A DNA stretch of 12,827 nucleotides, from the NCBI GenBank assembly GCA_938045195.1, contig CALINC010000008.1:1-12827 (forward strand), read 5' to 3'. Positions 7,069-12,655 of this stretch are shown piece after piece (the stretch's first letter is position 1; each line of letters opens with the position of its first letter). The stretch comes from an uncultured Treponema sp. (GTDB taxonomy: Bacteria > Spirochaetota > Spirochaetia > Treponematales > Treponemataceae). The notes below the pieces were generated by a model, which did not search any database, was not told the DNA's origin, and saw nothing but the letters and a program-made list of their open reading frames with translations. Made by a program: the position numbers and the translations under genes.

Positions 7069-7422
7069 TTACTTCTCAATTTTTGTAGAAGGCTTCTTTA
7101 AAATATGCCCGTTTCCGCCGTTAAAAACAACGATAAAATTCTTAATAACTTTACCGTCCACTTTAATATCGGCATATTTTATGGTAATTTCGCCGTTCTT
7201 ATCCAGCTTCCCTCTCCAGATTACCGCTTTTTTGGGATTTTTTTCTTTGGGGTTCTCAATCAGTATTTCCGCATTTGCGGCACTTGAACCGTCCGAATAA
7301 CCTGCCTGAACCGTAAACGTTCCGTCACCGTTATCGTACATACTGAAAAGCGGACTATGAGCAAACAATAAAGCCGCTCCCAAAACCAAAAGGCAAATAA
7401 AAACTGCCGTTCTTTTTTTCAT
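7069..7422 (-). CDS. Small secreted NikL-like/carboxypeptidase-regulatory-like protein
   Basis: A 117-residue exported protein: Lys-Lys-Arg, hydrophobic core (5-20), then a predicted signal peptidase cut at LLFA|HSPL, so the mature chain would start with His22. The body (30-110) looks like one beta-sandwich: GDGTFTVQAGYSDGSSAANAEILI split over 32-55, then KLDKNGEITI (72-81). This resembles the periplasmic domain of NikL, found next to ECF nickel/cobalt transporters and DUF4198 proteins; the likeness is by pattern only. The ATG at 7422 with AGGAG 6 nt upstream is preferred to a TTG at 7428. It lies 103 nt after the DUF4198 gene and before a strong terminator, so it is the last gene of that unit. 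Metal uptake is an inference; no ECF membrane component is in the window. Confidence 0.7.
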   Translation of the reverse strand: MKKRTAVFICLLVLGAALLFAHSPLFSMYDNGDGTFTVQAGYSDGSSAANAEILIENPKEKNPKKAVIWRGKLDKNGEITIKYADIKVDGKVIKNFIVVFNGGNGHILKKPSTKIEK

Positions 7423-7450
7423 TTCCAACTCCTAGACTTACTCATTAAAG

Positions 7451-7525
7451 TTATAAATCTTTCTTTTCTTCCGAAACGGAACTGCAGCAACATCCGCAAC
7501 TGCAACTGCTCCTCAAAAAATTCGG
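7451..7525 (-). other. Cys-rich open frame in phase with the DUF4198 gene, beyond its stop
   Basis: After the TAA at 7526-7528 the same frame stays open for 24 codons (7525-7454), ending at TAA 7451-7453. It encodes a stretch with five Cys in seven residues, CSCGCCC, followed by SSVSEEKKDL. A TTG at 7516 could start a 21-residue peptide, but no Shine-Dalgarno site precedes it. It may be a tiny metal-binding peptide, the lost C-terminal tail of the DUF4198 protein cut off by a stop mutation, or chance. It sits in the 103-bp gap between two putative metal-handling genes. Confidence 0.3.
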
Positions 7526-8347
7526 TTATTTAACCTTTGATGCTTCTATCCAAAGCACTGCATCCTGCGAAAGTTCCTTGCCCGAAAACTCGGTTTCATT
7601 TCCTACGCCCAAGGCGGCAAATCCCCAATACCCCTCTTTTGTGGGAACAAAAGAAAATTGACCGTTTTCATCGGCAAGAATAACCTGCGCAGCCTTATTT
7701 GTTTTAGCTTTACCGGTAAACTTATTTTTTTTCATATCAATATTGTAATTGATATATTCAACTTCAATCTCGGCATTTGCAACAGGTTTTCCATCGGAAC
7801 CTACAACAACACCGCGGAAAATGCCGCCGACCCAAACGTCATAAGGTTTTACCAACGGCATAATCTCAGGATACCCCTCTGCACAACGCTCCGACCAATC
7901 GGTGTCCTGCTCACCCTTGTTAATAATAACTTTGGTAATCTGGCAAATATAGCAATCCTCAACTTCTTCATAATACGGATGCGGAACAAGCATCAACACC
8001 CAGTCGCCCGCACCTTTAAAACCGTTTTCTTTATTCAATGTAAAATCATAAGCTGAAGCCGTATTTTTCATGCCGGTAAACTGCGTCTTCTTTACATCTT
8101 TAAGTAAATCGGTTTTCTCACCTTTATGAATAGAATAGAAATCCTTAATACCCTTAATTTCTCCCGCTTCATTCTTGCCGATATCCATTGTGTATCCCGC
8201 TTCGGCGGGGTGAGTAAACACAATCTTAAAATCAACCGAAGTACCCTCTTCCAATGCGGAAGACGGTGTATAAATCAACTGAAAATGCGCAAATGCACCG
8301 GCTACCACAAAACAGAAAAATAAAATAATTCCTGCAAATTTCTTCAT
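7526..8347 (-). CDS. DUF4198/NikK-like periplasmic protein
   Basis: A 273-residue exported protein of the DUF4198 family, often found with nickel/cobalt uptake systems. Signal peptide 1-20 (KK, hydrophobic core, AFA|HF), so the mature N-terminus would be His21. Family hallmarks: FTHPAEAGYTMDI (44-56), GDWVLMLVPHPYYEEVEDCYI (114-134), TKVIIN (138-143), GYPEIMPLVKPYDVWVGGIFRG (158-179), and a second beta-sandwich VVGSDGKPVANAEIEVEYIN (181-200). It closes with DENGQFSFVPTKEGYWGFAAL (226-246). His and Cys residues (His21, His46, His123, Cys132, Cys135) could bind metal; the CxxC at 132-135 replaces positions that I recall as Cys-free in relatives. AGGAG lies 6 nt before the ATG. A possible -10 TATAAA is upstream with a weak -35, and a 21-nt palindrome lies further up. 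Ligand unproven. Confidence 0.85.
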   Translation of the reverse strand: MKKFAGIILFFCFVVAGAFAHFQLIYTPSSALEEGTSVDFKIVFTHPAEAGYTMDIGKNEAGEIKGIKDFYSIHKGEKTDLLKDVKKTQFTGMKNTASAYDFTLNKENGFKGAGDWVLMLVPHPYYEEVEDCYICQITKVIINKGEQDTDWSERCAEGYPEIMPLVKPYDVWVGGIFRGVVVGSDGKPVANAEIEVEYINYNIDMKKNKFTGKAKTNKAAQVILADENGQFSFVPTKEGYWGFAALGVGNETEFSGKELSQDAVLWIEASKVK

Positions 8348-8404
8348 AGCAAACTCCTATTAAAAATATTTATAAAAACTTTTTCAAACTTTTCACTCCG
8401 TCTC

Positions 8405-8425
8405 TATGTTTAAAATTTAAACATA
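8405..8425. promoter_or_regulatory. Perfect 21-nt palindrome, operator candidate
   Basis: Arms TATGTTTAAA and TTTAAACATA meet at a single central A, with no mismatch. It lies 58 nt upstream of the DUF4198 start codon, just above the weak minus-strand promoter (TATAAA -10). The odd-length, 10-bp-arm symmetry fits a dimeric regulator site. No regulator gene is adjacent, and I do not recognise the motif. Confidence 0.5.
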
Positions 8426-8464
8426 CGGATGTTGATACGGACTAAAAAGCAAAAATCGGTTTAT

Positions 8465-8504
8465 CCCCCATTTTTTTTAAGGAGGGGGCATCTCCCTATG
8501 CTCC
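8465..8504 (+). other. Mutually exclusive hairpins in the 8426-8590 gap
   Basis: CCCCC (8465-8469) can pair with GGGGG (8484-8488) across a T8 loop. Alternatively GGGGCAT (8485-8491) pairs with ATGCTCC (8498-8504) around a 6-nt loop, and the two share the G run. An AAGGAGG sequence sits between them. A possible TACAAT -10 (8531-8536) follows, then an ATG (8564) that stops after six codons. A 28-codon frame from ATG 8498 is open but its ribosome site is 12 nt away. I see no convincing gene in 8426-8590. Confidence 0.25.
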
Positions 8505-8599
8505 ATACCGTTGCTACTGTACAAAAAGGATACAATAATTTTAAAACTTATTCAAGAGGAGATATGATAAACATTCCGGCTTGAAATATAAGCCTCCAT

Positions 8600-8667
8600 G
8601 CTTATCTGCCGAGTTTGCCTTGCGGCAAACATCGCATATTGTATGCAGTTTTGCTTCAGCAAAACTG
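8600..8667. repeat. Modular palindromic intergenic repeat, copy 2
   Basis: GCTTAT joined to CTGCCGAG (8600-8613), then the hairpin GTTTGCC/GGCAAAC (8613-8630) with loop TTGC and ATCG. A second perfect hairpin follows, arms CAGTTTTGCT and AGCAAAACTG (8646-8667), with a 2-nt centre. Positions 8606-8634 match 3911-3940 in reverse complement except for one missing base. A short ATAAGC/GCTTAT pair (8588-8605) flanks it on the left. It lies directly upstream of the transporter promoter. Confidence 0.7.
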
Positions 8668-8691
8668 TTTGAAACAAAAATAAAAAGTTGA

Positions 8692-8721
8692 TTGACAAAT
8701 TGTATATACAATATATATAAT
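8692..8721 (+). promoter_or_regulatory. Promoter with internal 14-bp palindrome for the phn-type transporter operon
   Basis: -35 TTGACA (8692-8697), 18-nt spacer, -10 TATAAT (8716-8721). The spacer holds a perfect 14-bp palindrome ATTGTATATACAAT (8699-8712), the classic position for a repressor that excludes RNA polymerase. The predicted start is near 8728, leaving about 42 nt to the TTG start of the ATPase gene. Confidence 0.85.
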
Positions 8722-8769
8722 AACCCCCGATAATACTAACGAGTGAAACAATTGACAGGGAGATTTAAT

Positions 8770-9516
8770 TTGATTTTGGAATTTAAGGGTGTTTATAAAA
8801 CCTACCGTTCAGATTGCATTGCATTAAAAAATATTTCTTTTGATGTTAAAGAAGGTGAAATTATTAGCATAATAGGCAGCTCCGGAGCGGGTAAATCTAC
8901 ATTGTTGCGCTGCATAAACCGTTTAATTGATTTTGAAAAAGGCGATATTATCTTCATGGGGGAAAGTATAAAAAAAGCCAAAGGTAAAAATTTAAAAAAT
9001 TTAAGAGCCGATATAGGGATGATTTTTCAAAATTATAATTTGGTAGAAAGTCTTAATGCCGTCGAAAATGTTTTGCACGGCTGTTTAGGTTCGGTTCCTG
9101 CATACCGCGGAGCTTTCGGCTTTTATACTAATGAAGAAAAACAAAGAGCTTTTTCATTATTGCACACGGTCGGCTTGGAAGAATTTGCTTTTAAACGGTG
9201 CAGCGAATTAAGCGGCGGGCAAAAACAACGCGTTGGAATTGCGCGGGCATTAATGCAAAATCCTAAACTCTTACTTTGCGACGAACCGGTCGCTTCCCTT
9301 GACCCGCAGTCGTCTGAAATTGTTTTAAATTATATAAAAGAATTTTCTGTAAGAAAAAATATTGCCTGTATTATAAATTTACACCAAATGGATTTTGCAG
9401 TAAAATATGCGGATAGAATTATTGCCTTACGGAACGGTGAAATAGTATTCAATGATGTTCCCGCAAAATTAACTGAAGATATTTTACATAAACAAATTTT
9501 TTTAAAACAGACTTAG
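8770..9516 (+). CDS. phnC: Phosphonate/phosphate-type ABC transporter ATPase (PhnC family)
   Basis: Cytoplasmic ATPase energising uptake through the two permeases encoded next. The 248 residues hold Walker A GSSGAGKS (36-43), Q-loop Gln87 in GMIFQNYNLVESLNAVENVLHG (83-104), signature LSGGQKQRVGIARAL (147-161), Walker B LLLCDEPVASLDP (167-179) and H-loop His205. The wording SLNAVENVLHG and DEPVASLDPQSS is typical of PhnC. I chose the TTG at 8770 because GGGAG lies 7 nt upstream and the product then begins MILEFKGVYKTY like its relatives; an in-frame GTG at 8743 would add nine residues but has no ribosome site. Preceded by a strong promoter. No binding-protein gene (phnD) is next to it. The substrate may be phosphonate, phosphite, phosphate or another oxyanion. 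Confidence 0.92.
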   Translation: MILEFKGVYKTYRSDCIALKNISFDVKEGEIISIIGSSGAGKSTLLRCINRLIDFEKGDIIFMGESIKKAKGKNLKNLRADIGMIFQNYNLVESLNAVENVLHGCLGSVPAYRGAFGFYTNEEKQRAFSLLHTVGLEEFAFKRCSELSGGQKQRVGIARALMQNPKLLLCDEPVASLDPQSSEIVLNYIKEFSVRKNIACIINLHQMDFAVKYADRIIALRNGEIVFNDVPAKLTEDILHKQIFLKQT

Positions 9517-9538
9517 AATACAGTGAATAAGGATAAAA

Positions 9539-10408
9539 ATGAAATTCGATTTAAAAGCAAATAAAGAACATAAACAAATCTCGGTAAAACAGGTCAAATT
9601 AAAAAGACAAGAAACCGTTTTGCAAAAACGGAATTTTTTTCTTGTTAAAAGATTAAAAACAATTTTAATTATAATTATCTTTTTTATTTTGTATTACACT
9701 TCGGCATATATTTCGGGATTTGAAAATATAAACGTCATTTTAAAATTACCATTAGGCTTTATCTGGCTCGTAAAAAATTTTATACCCGATGCCGAAAGCC
9801 TAAAACATCTTCCTATAATTTTAAAAAGTTTTGCAGAAACCTGTGCCGCGGCAATTACGGCTACGACTATGTCTTCTCTGGTTGCATTTATACTTGCTGT
9901 ATTAGGGTCGGAAACTACCGGTATAAATAAAAGCTTTAAAATCATTTTAAGTTTTATAGCATCTTTTTTACGTAATATTCCGCTTGTTGCTTGGGCTATG
10001 CTCTTATTATTTTCTTTTAAGCAAAATAATTTTACCGGTTTTGCCGCCTTGTTTATTGTTACGCTGGGGCATTTATTGCGTGCATTTAAAGAAATGATAG
10101 ACGAAACAACTTCAGATTCTTTTTATGCACTGCGTGCATTGGGTGCTCCTTATTTTTCGGCGGTGTTTCAAGCAGTAATTCCAAATACGGCAGCCGGACT
10201 TGTTTCTTGGCTTTTATATGCCCTTGAGACAAATGTCCGCGATTCTGCTTTAATCGGAATCCTCACAGGAACCGGAATAGGTTTTTTATTCAATTTATAT
10301 TTTAAAAGTTTTAGATATAACAGCGCAGGATTAATTATTCTTGTGCTTGTAATTTCGGTTCTAATTATAGATGTGCTTTCAAACAAAATACGCAAAGGTC
10401 TTTTATGA
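9539..10408 (+). CDS. phnE: PhnE-type ABC transporter permease 1
   Basis: Inner-membrane permease of the PhnE family, 289 residues. It has a basic N-terminus of about 40 residues, longer than usual, a first membrane segment at about 41-58, then segments near 103-123, 134-158, 163-182, 240-256 and 263-280. The cytoplasmic EAA-type loop that docks the ATPase is YALRALGAPYFSAVFQAVIP (196-215), and FLRNIPLVAWAMLL (143-156) is a PhnE signature. AAGGA lies 5 nt before the ATG, 22 nt after phnC. The stop overlaps the next gene by 4 nt (ATGA), so the two permeases are translationally coupled and probably form a heterodimer. No binding protein is present in the window. Confidence 0.9.
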   Translation: MKFDLKANKEHKQISVKQVKLKRQETVLQKRNFFLVKRLKTILIIIIFFILYYTSAYISGFENINVILKLPLGFIWLVKNFIPDAESLKHLPIILKSFAETCAAAITATTMSSLVAFILAVLGSETTGINKSFKIILSFIASFLRNIPLVAWAMLLLFSFKQNNFTGFAALFIVTLGHLLRAFKEMIDETTSDSFYALRALGAPYFSAVFQAVIPNTAAGLVSWLLYALETNVRDSALIGILTGTGIGFLFNLYFKSFRYNSAGLIILVLVISVLIIDVLSNKIRKGLL

Positions 10409-11217
10409 TAAAACAAAAAATACAAATAAGAAAATTATCACGTAGAAAATTTTTAATTAAAATGGTTTTATTCTTTTTAACCGCAATAAGCGTAATCACA
10501 CTTTTAAAAATTGATTTACCTAAAAACGGAATAGTAACAGCATTTTCGGAATTCTGCACGTATGCTTCGAAGATGTTTTTTAATGCAAAACTATCCGGTA
10601 TGTATTCTTTTAAAGAATTATTATTTTCTCTTTTTGTAAGTTTATCGCTTGCAGTTCTTACCACATTATTCGGAATTGTATTTGCATTTTTTTTAGGAAT
10701 TGCCGCTTCGGAAAATCTTTCAAATAAAATAGTTGTAAATTGCATACGGGGCTTAACTGCATTTATACGCTCGGTACCGACTATAATTTGGGTATTGATA
10801 TTTTCAGTGGTTGCAAATTTGGGAGCCGAAGCTGCGATACTGGGAATGAGTTTTCATAGCACCGCATATTTAGTAAAAGGCTTTTCGGAAAGTTTTGAAC
10901 AAATAGACAAAAAAACGATAGAAGCCTTAAAGGCTTGCGGTGCAAGTTATACCGAAATAATCACACAGGCAGTTTTACCCTCTTCAATAAACAATTTAAT
11001 TTCGTGGAGTTTTTTCCGCTTTGAAATAAACTTCGGTAATGCAGTTGCCGTAGGAGCGGCAGCAGGAGCAGGCGGAATCGGGTACGAACTTTTTATGGCA
11101 GGCAATTTAAATTTTAATATGAGCGAAGTAGGTGTTATTTCTTATATGATTTTTGGGACTGCAATTATATTGGAATTTTGTTCAACACAAATAAGAAAAA
11201 AACTAAGGAAAGAATGA
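10405..11217 (+). CDS. phnE: PhnE-type ABC transporter permease 2
   Basis: Second inner-membrane permease, 270 residues, a paralogue of the preceding protein. A basic N-terminus (1-19) is followed by membrane segments at about 19-35, 71-101, 115-138, 207-227 and 240-257. The EAA loop is clear: IEALKACGASYTEIITQAVL (172-191), followed by PSSINNLISW. FIRSVPTIIWVLIF (120-133) matches the FLRNIPLVAW motif of permease 1. It starts inside the stop of permease 1 (ATGA), so it relies on translational coupling. Two-permease PhnE systems are known in other bacteria. It is the last gene of the operon; 130 bp follow before the acetyltransferase gene, without an obvious terminator. Confidence 0.9.
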   Translation: MIKQKIQIRKLSRRKFLIKMVLFFLTAISVITLLKIDLPKNGIVTAFSEFCTYASKMFFNAKLSGMYSFKELLFSLFVSLSLAVLTTLFGIVFAFFLGIAASENLSNKIVVNCIRGLTAFIRSVPTIIWVLIFSVVANLGAEAAILGMSFHSTAYLVKGFSESFEQIDKKTIEALKACGASYTEIITQAVLPSSINNLISWSFFRFEINFGNAVAVGAAAGAGGIGYELFMAGNLNFNMSEVGVISYMIFGTAIILEFCSTQIRKKLRKE

Positions 11218-11309
11218 ACTGAAAGGCTGCTACACACGGGAAACAATTTTTATATGCCGGCACGGAAAGGCTCGTGCAAAAAAAACGATATATTTGACGC
11301 CGTTTATTC

Positions 11310-11338
11310 TTGACTCTACCTTTAAAACAACTTAAAAT
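11310..11338 (+). promoter_or_regulatory. Promoter of the GNAT gene, near-leaderless
   Basis: -35 TTGACT (11310-11315), 17-nt spacer, -10 TAAAAT (11333-11338). Transcription should begin at about 11344-11346, only 2-4 nt before the ATG at 11348. A longer transcript reading through from the transporter operon is also possible. Confidence 0.6.
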
Positions 11339-11347
11339 GAGATAAAT

Positions 11348-11827
11348 ATGATTGAAATTGAAGAAATTCCTATAGCAAACATCAGCGAGTTCTGGAGCCT
11401 GCATATTACCTATTTGGTTGATGACGGCATAATCACAGATAAAGAGGATATTGACTATTTTACGGGTGAAGAATATCGCGGAATTTTGGAAGCGCATATG
11501 ATTCGAAATACGGACAAACAGCATATGGTCTATTTTCTTCGAGATGGAGTTAGAATTGGAGCAGCTTCTTACTGTATTTATCAAAGTGAAGATGGAAAAT
11601 GCTTTATCTTAGATTTTTGGGTCTTCCCTGAATATAGAGGAAACGGTACAGGGCACCTCTGTTTTGAAGCTTTGGAGCAATATACCAATAGCGATGGTTC
11701 AATATATTATGAGCTGAACTGTAGTAAAGAAGATTCCATAAGATTTTGGAAATCGCTCGGATTTATTGAAAACGGTAAAGATGAATACGATATGCCATTG
11801 ATGATAAAAAGACAGCGAAAACAATAA
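11348..11827 (+). CDS. GNAT family N-acetyltransferase
   Basis: A 159-residue acetyltransferase expected to move an acetyl group from acetyl-CoA to an amine of a small molecule or protein. The central strand KCFILDFWVFPEYRGNGTG (84-102) is GNAT motif A, with the CoA pyrophosphate loop R97-G-N-G100-T-G102. It is followed by helix HLCFEALEQY (103-112) and motif B ELNCSKEDSIRFWKSLGFIENG split over 122-143, the usual N-x-x-A/S-x-x-F/W-x-x-x-G-F pattern. The N-terminal half (1-60) is variable and binds the substrate, which cannot be predicted. Only a weak GAGAT precedes the ATG, consistent with the near-leaderless promoter. It probably forms its own transcription unit. Confidence 0.88.
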   Translation: MIEIEEIPIANISEFWSLHITYLVDDGIITDKEDIDYFTGEEYRGILEAHMIRNTDKQHMVYFLRDGVRIGAASYCIYQSEDGKCFILDFWVFPEYRGNGTGHLCFEALEQYTNSDGSIYYELNCSKEDSIRFWKSLGFIENGKDEYDMPLMIKRQRKQ

Positions 11828-11857
11828 CGCATTACCTAACCCTTCCGTTAAAAAAAA

Positions 11858-11924
11858 GTTTCCGTAGAAATCTTGAAGATTTCGAGGCTGTCGAATTACG
11901 CCATTTCGGAATGAAATGAGAAAC
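11858..11924. repeat. Structured palindromic intergenic element
   Basis: An outer pair GTTTC (11858-11862) / GAAAC (11920-11924) encloses hairpins GAAATC/GATTTC (11867-11883) and CATTTC/GAAATG (11902-11918), each with a 5-nt loop. Between them is an alternative hairpin TTCGA/TCGAA (11881-11895) that shares three bases with the first. The architecture resembles the elements at 3911 and 8600, but the sequence differs. It lies between convergent genes. A further 7-bp hairpin AGATAAA/TTTATCT (11932-11954) overlaps the last codons of the flavin reductase gene; neither has a U-tract like a true terminator. Confidence 0.55.
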
Positions 11925-11948
11925 GGCCTTGAGATAAAGCTCTCTGTT

Positions 11949-12512
11949 TTATCTGAGCTTTAGCCCATCTTTAAATGCTTCACCGACACGCTCCGATACT
12001 TTGTAATATCCATGTGTATAGGGATCGAAGGCTATGGCATTTACTAAAGACATATCAAGTTTTCCATTCGGCATAACGCTTTCATCGGCAGTTACGTTTA
12101 CAACCTTGCCGATAACACCGCAGCCGTATTTACTATTCTGATATTCAATAAATTCACATTCCAAGCAAAGCGGAAATTCATTTATAACCGGAGCGTCGAC
12201 CGTTTCCGCCTTACTTGCGGTAAGTCCTGCTTTCTCCAGCTTATTGGGAACCTTGTTACCGGATGCGATGCCAAAATAGTCGGCTTCAAGAACATGAGAT
12301 GCGTCCGCAATACTAACGGTAAAAGCCCCTCTTGCCTTGATGTTTTGTACGGTCTTATGCGTTTCCGTTAAATTGAGTGCTATAATGTTGCGATCCTGCA
12401 TCATTCCCCACGCAGCATTCATAACATTTACGCTTCCGTCATCGTTATAGGCAGCAACCATAAGTACGGGCATCGGGAAAATCCCTTCGGTAATAGTTAA
12501 TTTCTTTCTCAT
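11949..12512 (-). CDS. Flavin reductase family protein (flavoredoxin-like FMN-binding)
   Basis: A 187-residue split-barrel FMN-binding protein of the flavin reductase/flavoredoxin family. PMPVLMVAAYNDDGSVNVMNAAW (13-35) is the standard opening, followed by IIALNLTETHKTVQNIKARGAFTVSIAD (43-70) where FMN is bound. Further on come ADYFGIASGNKVPNKLEKAGL (77-97) and PLCLECEFIEY (114-124). It probably binds FMN and transfers electrons from NAD(P)H or a partner; the physiological acceptor is unknown. AGGAGG precedes the ATG by 5 nt, and a promoter lies about 50 nt upstream. It is divergent from another flavin-type reductase gene, sharing a 143-bp control region, which suggests a joint redox function. 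Confidence 0.9.
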   Translation of the reverse strand: MRKKLTITEGIFPMPVLMVAAYNDDGSVNVMNAAWGMMQDRNIIALNLTETHKTVQNIKARGAFTVSIADASHVLEADYFGIASGNKVPNKLEKAGLTASKAETVDAPVINEFPLCLECEFIEYQNSKYGCGVIGKVVNVTADESVMPNGKLDMSLVNAIAFDPYTHGYYKVSERVGEAFKDGLKLR

Positions 12513-12562
12513 AAACGCCTCCTGTTGCGGGTATGTTTAAAACAATAGTAATTCTAAATATA

Positions 12563-12590
12563 ATTATATTCAAATTAGCGGAAAAAACAA
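12563..12590 (-). promoter_or_regulatory. Promoter of the flavin reductase gene
   Basis: On the minus strand: -35 TTGTTT (12585-12590), 16-nt spacer, -10 TATAAT (12563-12568). The leader would be about 43 nt. The -35 matches consensus only at its first three positions, so it may need an activator. Confidence 0.55.
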
Positions 12591-12655
12591 GTGTGCGTAT
12601 ATATTCAGGTAGATTAGCATTGACTATTCAAGTATAATACCTTGCAAGAGGTTTT

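Noticed and set aside
7526..7528. Recoding of the DUF4198 stop to explain the Cys-rich tail, such as selenocysteine
   Set aside because: The stop is TAA, not TGA, and no insertion-element-like hairpin is visible after it.
8498..8584. 28-codon ORF and a nested six-codon start at 8564
   Set aside because: Ribosome-site spacing is wrong (12 nt and 2 nt) and the product has no recognisable features; it ends just before the repeat element.
8743..8769. GTG start of PhnC at 8743
   Set aside because: No Shine-Dalgarno site upstream, while the TTG at 8770 has GGGAG at 7 nt and gives a family-like N-terminus.
11278..11291. 14-mer of eight A plus CGATAT shared with 3535-3548, both just upstream of a TTGAC box
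   Set aside because: Most of the match is an A-run in AT-rich DNA; two occurrences are too few to claim a shared regulatory site.
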